Assembly: GCA_037074705.1 (NCBI GenBank)
Contig: CM073590.1
Coordinates: forward strand, 164,546,746 to 164,610,745
Length of the DNA: 64,000 nt
Source: Zhengitettix transpicula
Lineage: Eukaryota; Arthropoda; Insecta; Orthoptera; Tetrigidae
Direction of reading: 5' to 3'
Part shown: piece after piece, positions 34,840-47,040 of the stretch
Layout: the number at the start of each line of letters is the position of its first letter
Numbering within the stretch: the first letter of the stretch is position 1
Made by a program: the position numbers and the translations under genes
Notes under the pieces: model-generated
The model's database searches: none
Told to the model about the DNA's origin: nothing
What the model saw: only the letters and a program-made list of their open reading frames with translations

Positions 34840-36560
34840 CCCTCAATCAGTCAAAAAATAAAGTTAGAACAGTATGGAATGTAATTAAATCCGAAGGAGG
34901 GACCAAAATTAGACATAGACATAGAAATTACAAATCAAACACAGGTAGTAAAGGAATTTAGTCAATATTTTACTAATGTTGTTGATCAACTTGTAGATAA
35001 AGGAAAATTGAAATTCTGAAAATATTGCTCTAAAATCTATACATAAAAATCTAAACTGCTCCATGCATTTATATGAAACTATCTTCTGGTGAAGTTGCTC
35101 CTACTATTAGGTTACTCTAAAGCAAATTGTCAAGAGGTGTAGATCGGGTACCTGATATAATCAAGCAGTGTGTAGATTACATCAGAGAACCTTTGTTCAG
35201 TATTATCAATCATTCATTTAAAATATGAATTTTCCTTTTAAGGTTGCTCAGGTCACACCTTTATTTTAGAGAAATTCAAAAGATGACATGTACAATTACA
35301 GGCCAGCTCCCAATCTATGTGGATTATTGAAGGTTTTTGAAAATAAACACACATCAGGAACCTTCTTAGATTTATCAAAGGCATACAGTGTTATTAATCT
35401 TGAGGGATTGGAGGGATTGTCAACAAATAGTTAGAATCATATTTGACCAATTATAAACCAAGAATCAGTCTCAATTGTTAAATCATTACAGATAACATAA
35501 CAAGATATACCAAATTTTTAAATGATGTCAGCATCAAACATGGTATACCACAAGGGTCAATCTTAGGCCCCCTACTTTTCCTAATATATATTGAAGATCT
35601 ATCACAAAATACAATTTATGAAAGCAGTGTATTTTTTCAGATGACACCAGCACAAATGAATTAAGTAAATAGATTGCAAATTTTTTTTTCACAGAAACAA
35701 CTTGTAATTAAATCTATTTGTATGAACTTCAATCTAGTACACAATCTAATACATAAAATTCAAATCAATAGGATGATAGACTAATAAAATATGTTGAAGA
35801 TTCAAGGTTTCTGAGACTGTATATTCAATCAAACCTAAGGTGGAATATCTGAATAAAAAAGAACATTTGCAGTATGTATGCTTATTCCTTAGAAACTTCC
35901 ACATGAGGTCATGCAAATGAACAGTTACCAAAGAAAGTTATGCTTGTTTTCACTCCCTTTTCATGTATGGAATAATATTTTGGGGAAATTCCTTACAGAG
36001 TGTTGAAGTTATTAAGAGCCAAAAGAGAGCAATTTGTATTATGAAAAATCTGTAACCAAATATATCTTGTAAGCTATACTTCACAAAATGAGCATCATGC
36101 AACTACCTATACTGTTCATGGCTAACTATATTCAAGTGTAATATCTCATTAAAACCAATAATCAAGTGCATACAAAGAATTCTGTGTCTAGATATGCATA
36201 GAAAGTACAGCAGAACTAAAACCCATTTCAAAAGTGTTTTAAATTTGCATACTATGCTATATAATAAACTTACACTATATGTAAAGAACCCAAATATGAA
36301 CAACTTCAAAAAGGACCTGTTTGTAACCAGAGTGTGTATTTTTAGAAATGGAGCTTTCACTGGTGTTATTATTCTAATTTAGTATTTTGTTAGAATCCAG
36401 TACATTATGTTAACGTGTGTGTGTACACACATGGCAGAGTTAGAGAGAGTATGTTTGTTGCACTGTATTTGTTAATCTATTTCATTGACTTGCCATATAT
36501 ATAAAAATATTTCTATGTACTACAGATATAAAAAGACAAAGAAAAATCTTATCTTATCTC
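34840..36560 (+). pseudogene. Non-LTR retrotransposon relic (reverse transcriptase, C-terminal part and 3' UTR)
   Basis: Pieces in all three plus frames match the usual order of a non-LTR element ORF2. KVRTVWNVIKSEGG near 34861 is the pre-RT linker. GVDRVPDIIKQCVDYI near 35130-35190 is RT block 1. FLDLSKAYSVIN near 35365 is the first catalytic block (usual D-x-S-K-A-F/Y-D, with the second D lost). IKHGIPQGSILGPLLFLIYI near 35535-35590 is the P-Q-G-S-x-L-G-P-L-L-F block. SDDTS near 35640 is a decayed F-A-D-D-T. The C-terminal region has YGIIFWGNS near 35965 and KSQKRAICIM near 36015. The 3' part ends near 36560 with ATCTTATCTTATCTC, a possible short simple-repeat tail. Many stops, frameshifts and deletions mark it as dead. 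Jockey/CR1-like by motif style. Confidence 0.88.
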
Positions 36561-37689
36561 AACTAGATAATAGACCTGCAATTGTCATATAAATTATAGT
36601 CAACATGTACAACATATTAGTAGACAAAATATTATTCCCCTAATTAATAAAATTCAGTTTAGAATATATTCAAGATCAATATTTTCTATGACCTTCAAAC
36701 AGTTAATGTCAGATAAACTTGTCATGTCATATCTACTTACATTAAAATCAACTGGAACACTAATTCTTATGTGACCTGAGATTAAGTTTTAGTTAAAATA
36801 TTTTCCTTACTGTATGAGACAGTATTGTTAGGTATTAAAGTTTTATTATCATCTACTATGTAAAACACTGATGCTTTTTACCTCGTTTGAATATAACTTG
36901 AATAATTGTCATTTTAGGGGTCGAAAGTAGTATTATCTTTCTACTCAATATATATTTTTTAAATATTTTTTTCTAAATTAATTTAACAGGTATATACTGT
37001 ATCTCTGTTACTATGTTTTCATCCAAAAACATTACATTGTGATAATTATCATTGTTGCAGATTATGGCATGCTTTTTCTTGTTGAGCTTCATGAATAACA
37101 CTAGTCTCAAAACCACAAATTGTCTATGTTATTTCTGGTAAGACTTAAAGAATTAGGAATAAAATGCAGAATCTGTATAACTACCACAGGATTAGTGAAA
37201 TAGTAATTCCAGTATGATAGACGATTATAAATAGTCAATGTTAATTTGAGAATACCTATTAACACACAGGTATATATGAATATGAGAAAATTTAATATGA
37301 TTTGCAAATTTATATTACCAGTGCCATAATTATAAAAAAATGATATATTCACACAATGTAATCTACTTTCCTTGAATGAGTTACTGCTTATAATGACGCT
37401 GAAATTTAAAGTGGCATTTACTGCGAAAACAAAAAATAGTACAATATCAACAAGGAACACAAAAACAATAAATATGTAAAAAAATATGAACATTTCCATT
37501 ATTACCTTATAATTTTTATTTTCTGTAACAATTTTTAAAGGACTCTTTTGACAGTGTAAATAATCCCATTTGATTATCAATAAATTTAAAAAAAATTATT
37601 AAAATAAATATTTTTCTTATTAATCGGTTGTACATGTGGGAAATAATTGATAACAGGAACATAATAGATTCATAAAAAAAACCTTTTAT
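36561..37689. other. Very AT-rich spacer, no gene seen
   Basis: The minus frame at 37107-37580 is long (157 codons) but rich in F, I, L and N, as expected of AT-rich random DNA; no domain. Confidence 0.5.
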
Positions 37690-38010
37690 ATTGTCACAGT
37701 CGGACAGCTGACTCCTTATATGGATATATGCACGAAAAAGAGAATGCTGCGTTCACACAACAAACACCTCATCCGCTATCGGAAGAGGGTCGAACAAATA
37801 CCCAATGCCAGTCCTACTTAATAAACGTTTTCTTAGCTTTGTCATGCATTTCTTTAAGATGAATGTCAGTTAAAACCCTCCAAAAGTAGCACGGAGGCAA
37901 TAGTTAACTCATGCAAATCTTCCACTACCCTACCGCATCCCCCCTTTCGAATCCATTTCTATGCTATTAAAGGGGATTTGCCACCATTTGAACTAACCTC
38001 AACCTATAAG
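37690..38010 (+). mobile_element. Family A retroelement, diverged copy at array edge
   Basis: CAGTCGGACAGCTGACTCCT, GAATGCTGCGTTCACACAAC and CGCTATCGGAAGAGGGTCG are old variants of family A landmarks, and the copy runs to TTAAAGGGGATTTGCCACCA. The macrosatellite begins inside it: sequence from about 37925 on recurs in every unit, sequence before does not. This copy is thus older than, and founding to, the array. Confidence 0.8.
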
Positions 38011-38273
38011 AAAATAATGTAATTTTTTCAAACTTCTGTCGCTGAATAGAAATTGTTCTTCAGTAGGAAAATTTTCACGTTTCTTTTTTAAGTTGTTCAA
38101 TTTTATATATACCGGCCATAACCATGAATTTAAAAACACTTTTCAAATGTATTGTAGTCTGAGCGTATCTCGACATTGGCGTGTGTTATATGTATTCCGG
38201 TTCCAGATGATTAATGCTGAGCAGCATAGATGAATATTTAAATATATACATTTGTTAGACCGATGATTTATTT

Positions 38274-38525
38274 GTGTATAGATCGAATCTGTTTAGGAAA
38301 ACTTCCCCAAAATATTGTTGAAGACATGAAAAGGTCAGGTGAAGGTTTCTAAAAAGAAAGCGTGCTACAAAATTTAATTCATTTGGATATTCCACTTTAC
38401 GTTTGATTGAACATACACAGCGAGGAAGTTTTCATCGTTACCACTCTCCTACATTTGTACTGAAGGTGTTGTGGAGAGTTCAAGAACTTTGTGTGACTAA
38501 TGAAAGATGTACAATTTTTGTTTAA
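38274..38525 (+). pseudogene. HTH (DUF4817-like) remnant in macrosatellite unit 1
   Basis: Same 84-codon reading as in unit 3, but codons 15-16 read TGT TGA instead of TAT AGA, so an in-frame stop breaks it. Unit 2 (41321-41572) has the same stop. Confidence 0.3.
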
Positions 38526-39387
38526 ATATAGTATATGACCACTCAGAAAGCATTGTACCCCTCCTTCAATCACAAGTATTGAAGTGAACGATCATCGATG
38601 GTGAACAGACACCGAGTATCTCTTTCACCTGCCTCACGCTCGAGATAAATGCTTTAACTCGTCATCATGGTTTCCGTGACCTCTAGTTTGAACTAGAGAG
38701 AAAGGAAGACATACTACAGAAATGATCCTGTGAAGTATGATCTTAACCCTAAAACTTTCAGAATTTGCTTTTATACCCGCCTTTGCGCAAAGTGATTGCG
38801 ACTCACAAACTAAATAAGTCTTTATTCACTTCGTCAGTCCACTACCATGTAACCACCTTTCATCATCTCGTTTCGTACATTTTGCGACGGCAAACACGAT
38901 CGGCGAAAGATCACATTTACTAGTACAGACTAATTTACCTTTAATAAGTGTTGAAGCGGTGTAATTATCCTACGCCATCAATAGAGAGCGCTGTTAGCCA
39001 GTGAACAATTTCTCATACTGTAACATTATTATTACCTTCTCTATTAGAAGTACTAGTTATGTATCGTCTCGTTCACGAAACCTTACGGAGTATTTCAATG
39101 TGCATGTTACATACAAATGATGACTTCTTCACGAGATGACTCAACTTCCAACATTTAAAATATATTAACTTCCACTTACAGGTGCACGAAGACGGTTAAT
39201 AAATATTTAAGCACATGCCGCTTAAATAAGTGATTATTACTGAAGACATCACGTAACTTACCATTTCTCATTTAGCATTCTTCGAGAGTATTGTAAAAAT
39301 TATAATTGTTCGGACGATTTGTGCTCCCAGCAGGCTAATAACACATGGATAAGGAAGAATCTATAGGGGTGTTTTGATTTGAATTGA

Positions 39388-39800
39388 AAGGCTACATGGA
39401 GATCATCCACTTTCTTTTTAGGGCGTCGGGAAACATGAGGGTTGCCCGCTTTGAAGGCTTTAATCGTTCGGGGAGGGATAATAAGGGTGGATTACTTGCA
39501 GAATTCGCCAAAAAGTGATGTATTCCCGCACTACGACTTGATTTGGGTGGCAGCTGGCCGACAGGATCAGCGAACAAATCTTACCGTATGCCAAACATCT
39601 CTGACTCTAGAACGTATGTATACCTTTCAAATCCGGACTAGGTGTCACAGCATATTACAACTAGTTTTAAAATTCCTGGCTCAATGCAGGAAAATCCCAA
39701 ACAGCAAGTTACTTCTTCTGGCGCTAGAGTAGCTGACATAGCCTTGTGCTCTCCAGTTTCATAGCATAGGCAGGGATCGGAAGGAGATCAAGGTAGCCAG
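39388..39800 (-). mobile_element. Shuffled antisense family A relic in each unit
   Basis: AGGCTACATGGAGATCATCC, then TTTTTAGGGCGTCGGGAAAC, GGGTGGCAGCTGGCCGACAG, ATCTTACCGTATGCCAAACA, and later CATAGCATAGGCAGGGATCG with AAGGTAGCCAG are reverse-complement family A landmarks in a disturbed order with deletions. The relic recurs at the same place in all units (from about 42435, 45467, 48496, 51525, 54554, 57583, 60616 and 63649). The small frames of 61 and 96 codons seen in every unit come from this relic and are not genes. Confidence 0.7.
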
Positions 39801-39999
39801 TGTCCCCTGGTTGTTGTTTTAGCGCCAGGTACATAATGTTCATGGCGTCGACCAGCATGACGTTCGGTCCTACTGTTCTGAGGCTTAGGTCCTTAAAATG
39901 TAGACACGTTATGGTGTTATTGCTACTCAGCCTTGCGACACCAACTTTCGATCTAAGGTGTGTCCACGGCTCTCTGGCACTCTTTTGTTTCCAGTTGAC
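39724..39999 (-). other. Unidentified 91-codon open frame in each unit
   Basis: The minus frame between stops reads ...SKVGVARLSSNNTITCLHF, KDLSLRTVGPNVMLVDAMN, IMYLALKQQPGDTG, then runs into the family A relic (YLDLLPIPAYAM...). An internal ATG exists (VMLVDAMN). It does not match anything I know. Composition is more protein-like than the other frames here, so it may be a fragment of a retroelement ORF. Unit copies are too similar to test for selection. Confidence 0.2.
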
Positions 40000-40868
40000 T
40001 TACTAAATATGTAAAGCAAGGAATGTGACATTGTCAAATTATTTAATTAGTACGGACAGGAAAGACCAGACACAGATCGGTTGTTTTACGTTGTTTGCTT
40101 AGCAACGCCAAATAATAACTTGTACGTCCAATTTTCTTTCTAATATTGTCTCTTCGTGAATCTTAAATCTTACAGACAAAAATAAGAAGGATGATAATGA
40201 CTTTGTCGATTTTAGACAGGGTTTTTAACGGATCACACTTAGTTGGAGTTAGTCGACAGGAAAACCCAGCACCGTCCAAACCAGAGACGAAGAAATTAAT
40301 GATTGGTTAACTTATAGAACTAAGCAAAAGGAAATGTGTATTAGACTTCATTAACTCGTTTCCAGAAAATGTTATGAGACAAAGAGTTTATTTTACTGCC
40401 AAGGCACTGTAAATTTCCACTTCAAATTACAACCAGTTCTTAAACTCTTCAAAATTAGTGCTTAATAATAATATATTCCTCTAATCTGTGACATTTCTAT
40501 TGACAATTACCTTAAACCCCATACGTCCCGCATGTCTTCGTGTTTACTAATCTTGGTAATCCACAACTTATTCCTGAATAACTTATCTCGCTTCTTTTCG
40601 CCATAGAAATAATTGATCTTGAATATATTCTAAAGTTAATGTTTTTGCATAAGAGGATACATATATTCAGTTTACTAATATGTTGCACATGTGGGCAAGA
40701 ATTCATAACACGATTGCAATGGGATCATATTAAAGGCACATTTAAATCTAGTAAATATGAAGGAAGCTCTTTATTGGTCCTTTTAAATCTCTAGTAGACA
40801 GACTTGTTCTTGGGTACAGGACAAATCAATTGAATATATGAGCGTATTCAGTACAATAAAAACACACA

Positions 40869-40919
<51 letters not shown>
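40869..40919 (+). repeat. (TC)n microsatellite of the macrosatellite unit
   Basis: TCTG-interrupted TC tract followed by GCACGCACACTTACATAGCA. It recurs near 43918, 46949, 49981, 53009, 56039, 59067 and 62099. Its length differs between units and explains most of the 3029-3047 bp length variation. Confidence 0.95.
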
Positions 40920-40922
<3 letters not shown>

Positions 40923-40979
40923 CGCACACTTACATAGCATACAGGAATATAAAAAAAAATCTAGCATTTCTCTACCTTT

Positions 40980-43915
40980 CCGCATTCCCCCTTTCAAATC
41001 CATTTCTATGCTATTAAATATGATTTGCCACCATTTGAACTAACCTCAACCTATAAGAAAATAATGTAATTTTTTCAAACTTCTGTCGCTGAATAGAAAT
41101 TGTTCTTCAGTAGGAAAATTTTCACGTTTCTTTTTTAAGTTGTTCAATTTTATATATACCGGCCATAACCATGAATTTAAAAACACTTTTCAAATGTATT
41201 GTAGTCTGAGCGTATCTCGACATGGGCGTGTGTTATATGTATTCCGGTTCCAGATGATTAATGCTGAGCAGCATAGATGAATATTTAAATATATACATTT
41301 GTTAGACCGATGATTTATTTGTGTATAGATCGAATCTGTTTAGGAAAACTTCCCCAAAATATTGTTGAAGACATGAAAAGGTCAGGTGAAGGTTTCTAAA
41401 AAGAAAGCGTGCTACAAAATTTAATTCATTTGGATATTCCACTTTACGTTTGATTGAACATACACAGCGAGGAAGTTTTCATCGTTACCACTCTCCTACA
41501 TTTGTACTGAAGGTGTTGTGGAGAGTTCAAGAACTTTGTGTGACTAATGAAAGATGTACAATTTTTGTTTAAATATAGTATATGACCACTCAGAAAGCAT
41601 TGTACCCCTCCTTCAATCACAAGTATTGAAGTGAACGATCATCGATGGTGAACAGACACCGAGTATCTCTTTCACCTGCCTCACGCTCGAGATAAATGCT
41701 TTAACTCGTCATCATGGTTTCCGTGACCTCTAGTTTGAACTAGAGAGAAAGGAAGACATACTACAGAAATGATCCTGTGAAGTATGATCTTAACCCTAAA
41801 ACTTTCAGAATTTGCTTTTATACCCGCCTTTGCGCAAAGTGATTGCGACTCACAAACTAAATAAGTCTTTATTCACTTCGTCAGTCCACTACCATGTAAC
41901 CACCTTTCATCATCTCGTTTCGTACATTTTGCGACGGCAAACACGATCGGCGAAAGATCACATTTACTAGTACAGACTAATTTACCTTTAATAAGTGTTG
42001 AAGCGGTGTAATTATCCTACGCCATCAATAGAGAGCGCTGTTAGCCAGTGAACAATTTCTCATACTGTAACATTATTATTACCTTCTCTATTAGAAGTAC
42101 TAGTTATGTATCGTCTCGTTCACGAAACCTTACGGAGTATTTCAATGTGCATGTTACATACAAATGATGACTTCTTCACGAGATGACTCAACTTCCAACA
42201 TTTAAAATATATTAACTTCCACTTACAGGTGCACGAAGACGGTTAATAAATATTTAAGCACATGCCGCTTAAATAAGTGATTATTACTGAAGACATCACG
42301 TAACTTACCATTTCTCATTTAGCATTCTTCGAGAGTATTGTAAAAATTATAATTGTTCGGACGATTTGTGCTCCCAGCAGGCTAATAACACATGGATAAG
42401 GAAGAATCTATAGGGGTGTTTTGATTTGAATTGAAAGGCTACATGGAGATCATCCACTTTCTTTTTAGGGCGTCGGGAAACATGAGGGTTGCCCGCTTTG
42501 AAGGCTTTAATCGTTCGGGGAGGGATAATAAGGGTGGATTACTTGCAGAATTCGCCAAAAAGTGATGTATTCCCGCACTACGACTTGATTTGGGTGGCAG
42601 CTGGCCGACAGGATCAGCGAACAAATCTTACCGTATGCCAAACATCTCTGACTCTAGAACGTATGTATACCTTTCAAATCCGGACTAGGTGTCACAGCAT
42701 ATTACAACTAGTTTTAAAATTCCTGGCTCAATGCAGGAAAATCCCAAACAGCAAGTTACTTCTTCTGGCGCTAGAGTAGCTGACATAGCCTTGTGCTCTC
42801 CAGTTTCATAGCATAGGCAGGGATCGGAAGGAGATCAAGGTAGCCAGTGTCCCCTGGTTGTTGTTTTAGCGCCAGGTACATAATGTTCATGGCGTCGACC
42901 AGCATGACGTTCGGTCCTACTGTTCTGAGGCTTAGGTCCTTAAAATGTAGACACGTTATGGTGTTATTGCTACTCAGCCTTGCGACACCAACTTTCGATC
43001 TAAGGTGTGTCCACGGCTCTCTGGCACTCTTTTGTTTCCAGTTGACTTACTAAATATGTAAAGCAAGGAATGTGACATTGTCAAATTATTTAATTAGTAC
43101 GGACAGGAAAGACCAGACACAGATCGGTTGTTTTACGTTGTTTGCTTAGCAACGCCAAATAATAACTTGTACGTCCAATTTTCTTTCTAATATTGTCTCT
43201 TCGTGAATCTTAAATCTTACAGACAAAAATAAGAAGGATGATAATGACTTTGTCGATTTTAGACAGGGTTTTTAACGGATCACACTTAGTTGGAGTTAGT
43301 CGACAGGAAAACCCAGCACCGTCCAAACCAGAGACGAAGAAATTAATGATTGGTTAACTTATAGAACTAAGCAAAAGGAAATGTGTATTAGACTTCATTA
43401 ACTCGTTTCCAGAAAATGTTATGAGACAAAGAGTTTATTTTACTGCCAAGGCACTGTAAATTTCCACTTCAAATTACAACCAGTTCTTAAACTCTTCAAA
43501 ATTAGTGCTTAATAATAATATATTCCTCTAATCTGTGACATTTCTATTGACAATTACCTTAAACCCCATACGTCCCGCATGTCTTCGTGTTTACTAATCT
43601 TGGTAATCCACAACTTATTCCTGAATAACTTATCTCGCTTCTTTTCGCCATAGAAATAATTGATCTTGAATATATTCTAAAGTTAATGTTTTTGCATAAG
43701 AGGATACATATATTCAGTTTACTAATATGTTGCACATGTGGGCAAGAATTCATAACACGATTGCAATGGGATCATATTAAAGGCACATTTAAATCTAGTA
43801 AATATGAAGGAAGCTCTTTATTGGTCCTTTTAAATCTCTAGTAGACAGACTTGTTCTTGGGTACAGGACAAATCAATTGAATATATGAGCGTATTCAGTA
43901 CAATAAAAACACACA

Positions 43916-43955
<40 letters not shown>

Positions 43956-44011
43956 CGCACACTTACATAGCATACAGGAATATAAAAAAAATCTAGCATT
44001 TCTCTACCTTT
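40980..44011 (+). repeat. Macrosatellite unit 2 (3032 bp)
   Basis: Very similar to unit 1, sharing the CAGATGATTAATGCTGAG variant and the in-frame stop in the HTH-like frame (41321-41572). A private G appears in GACATGGGCGTG (near 41221). The (TC)n tract is about 43918-43952. Confidence 0.95.
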
Positions 44012-47000
44012 CCGCATTCCCCCTTTCAAATCCATTTCTATGCTATTAAATATGATTTGCCACCATTTGAACTAACCTCAACCTATAAGAAAATAATGTA
44101 ATTTTTTCAAACTTCTGTCGCTGAATAGAAATTGTTCTTCAGTAGGAAAATTTTCACGTTTCTTTTTTAAGTTGTTCAATTTTATATATACCGGCCATAA
44201 CCATGAATTTAAAAACACTTTTCAAATGTATTGTAGTCTGTGCGTATCTCGACATTGGCGTGTGTTATATGTATTCCGGTTCCAGTTGGTTAATGCTGAG
44301 CAGCATAGATGAATATTTAAATATATACATTTGTTAGACTGAAGATTTATTTGTGTATAGATCGAATCTGTTTAGGAAAACTTCCCCAAAATATTATAGA
44401 AGACATGAAAAGGTCAGGCGAAGGTTTCTAAAAAGAAAGCGTGCTACAAAATTTAATTCATTTGGATATTCCACTTTACGTTTGATTGAACATACACAGC
44501 GAGGAAGTTTTCATCGTTACCACTCTCCTACATTTGTATTGAAGGTGTTGTGGAGAGTTCAAGAACTTTGTGTGACTAATGAAAGATGTACAATGTTTGT
44601 TTAAATATAGTATATGACCACTCAGAAAGCATTGTACCCCTCCTTCAATCACAAGTATTGAAGTGAACGATCATCGATGGTGAACAGACACCGAGTATCT
44701 CTTTCACCTGCCTCACGCTCGAGATAAATGCTTTAACTCGTCATCATGGTTTCCGTGACCTCTAGTTTGAACTAGAGAGAAAGGAAGACATACTACAGAA
44801 ATGATCCTGTGAAGTATGATCTTAACCCTAAAACTTTCAGAATTTGCTTTTATACCCGCCTTTGCGCAAAGTGATTGCGACTCACAAACTAAATAAGTCT
44901 TTATTCACTTCGTCAGTCCACTACCATGTAACCACCTTTCATCATCTCGTTTCGTACATTTTGCGACGGCAAACACGATCGGCGAAAGATCACATTTACT
45001 AGTACAGACTAATTTACCTTTAATAAGTGTTGAAGCGGTGTAATTATCCTACGCCATCAATAGAGAGCGCTGTTAGCCAGTGAACAATTTCTCATACTGT
45101 AACATTATTATTACCTTCTCTATTAGAAGTACTAGTTATGTATCGTCTCGTTCACGAAACCTTACGGAGTATTTCAATGTGCATGTTACATACAAATGAT
45201 GACTTCTTCACGAGATGACTCAACTTCCAACATTTAAAATATATTAACTTCCACTTACAGGTGCACGAAGACGGTTAATAAATATTTAAGCACATGCCGC
45301 TTAAATAAGTGATTATTACTGAAGACATCACGTAACTTACCATTTCTCATTTAGCATTCTTCGAGAGTATTGTAAAAATTATAATTGTTCGGACGATTTG
45401 TGCTCCCAGCAGGCTAATAACACATGGATAAGGAAGAATCTATAGGGGTGTTTTGATTTGAATTGAAAGGCTACATGGAGATCATCCACTTTCTTTTTAG
45501 GGCGTCGGGAAACATGAGGGTTGCCCGCTTTGAAGGCTTTAATCGTTCGGGGAGGGATAATAAGGGTGGATTACTTGCAGAATTCGCCAAAAAGTGATGT
45601 ATTCCCGCACTACGACTTGATTTGGGTGGCAGCTGGCCGACAGGATCAGCGAACAAATCTTACCGTATGCCAAACATCTCTGACTCTAGAACGTATGTAT
45701 ACCTTTCAAATCCGGACTAGGTGTCACAGCATATTACAACTAGTTTTAAAATTCCTGGCTCAATGCAGGAAAATCCCAAACAGCAAGTTACTTCTTCTGG
45801 CGCTAGAGTAGCTGACATAGCCTTGTGCTCTCCAGTTTCATAGCATAGGCAGGGATCGGAAGGAGATCAAGGTAGCCAGTGTCCCCTGGTTGTTGTTTTA
45901 GCGCCAGGTACATAATGTTCATGGCGTCGACCAGCATGACGTTCGGTCCTACTGTTCTGAGGCTTAGGTCCTTAAAATGTAGACACGTTATGGTGTTATT
46001 GCTACTCAGCCTTGCGACACCAACTTTCGATCTAAGGTGTGTCCACGGCTCTCTGGCACTCTTTTGTTTCCAGTTGACTTACTAAATATGTAAAGCAAGG
46101 AATGTGACATTGTCAAATTATTTAATTAGTACGGACAGGAAAGACCAGACACAGATCGGTTGTTTTACGTTGTTTGCTTAGCAACGCCAAATAATAACTT
46201 GTACGTCCAATTTTCTTTCTAATATTGTCTCTTCGTGAATCTTAAATCTTACAGACAAAAATAAGAAGGATGATAATGACTTTGTCGATTTTAGACAGGG
46301 TTTTTAACGGATCACACTTAGTTGGAGTTAGTCGACAGGAAAACCCAGCACCGTCCAAACCAGAGTCGAAGAAATTAATGATTGGTTAACTTATAGAACT
46401 AAGCAAAAGGAAATGTGTATTAGACTTCATTAACTCGTTTCCAGAAAATGTTATGAGACAAAGAGTTTATTTTACTGCCAAGGCACTGTAAATTTCCACT
46501 TCAAATTACAACCAGTTCTTAAACTCTTCAAAATTAGTGCTTAATAATAATATATTCCTCTAATCTGTGACATTTCTATTGACAATTACCTTAAACCCCA
46601 TACGTCCCGCATGTCTTCGTGTTTACTAATCTTGGTAATCCACAACTTATTCCTGAATAACTTATCTCGCTTCTTTTCGCCATAGAAATAATTGATCTTG
46701 AATATATTCTAAAGTTAATGTTTTTGCATAAGAGGATACATATATTCAGTTTACTAATATGTTGCACATGTGGGCAAGAATTCATAACACGATTGCAATG
46801 GGATCATATTAAAGGCACATTTAAATCTAGTAAATATGAAGGAAGCTCTTTATTGGTCCTTTTAAATCTCTAGTAGACAGACTTGTTCTTGGGTACAGGA
46901 CAAATCAATTGAATATATGAGCGTATTCAGTACAATAAAAACACACACTCTGTCTCTGTCTCTCTCTCTCTCTCTCTCTCGCACGCACACTTACATAGCA

Positions 47001-47040
47001 TACAGGAATATAAAAAAAAATCTAGCATTTCTCTACCTTT
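44012..47040 (+). repeat. Macrosatellite unit 3 (3029 bp)
   Basis: First unit with CAGTTGGTTAATGCTGAG and an uninterrupted HTH-like frame (44353-44604). Carries GAGTCGAAG near 46375 (units 1-2 have GAGACGAAG). Starts with CCGCATTCCCC like unit 2, whereas units 4-9 have CCGCATCCCCC. It is intermediate between the two blocks. Confidence 0.95.
44353..44604 (+). pseudogene. HTH (DUF4817-like) remnant, open in units 3-9
   Basis: The frame is open from an upstream stop to 44604 and is repeated in every later unit (47382, 50411, 53440, 56469, 59502 and 62535). It has no ATG near its start; the first possible initiator is GTG, unlikely in an animal. The segment STLRLIEHTQRGSFHRY and then SPTFVLKVLWRVQE resemble the region ...TFxRLxxRLRETGSF...TPExVxxVLxxVEE of insect transposon-associated helix-turn-helix proteins (DUF4817 style). 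The N-terminal half is very basic (RRRFLKRKR). It is probably a transposon-derived fragment carried passively. The resemblance is from memory and partial. Confidence 0.3.

Larger units (their letters stand above)
37933..40979 (+). repeat. Macrosatellite unit 1 (3047 bp)
   Basis: First unit, anchored at the CCGCAT motif. It keeps TTAAAGGGGATTTGCC, closer to family A, where later units read TTAAATATGATTTGCC. It has the longest (TC)n tract (about 40869-40919, with TCTG interruptions). It holds the shared content: HTH-like frame (38274-38525, with an in-frame stop here), the palindrome CTCTAGTTTGAACTAGAG (38681-38698), an antisense family A relic (39388-39800), an unidentified minus frame (39724-39999) and the microsatellite. 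Confidence 0.95.

Noticed and set aside
37107..37580. 157-codon minus frame as a membrane protein gene
   Set aside because: Rich in F, I, L, N and Y as expected from very AT-rich DNA, with no domain and no supporting context.
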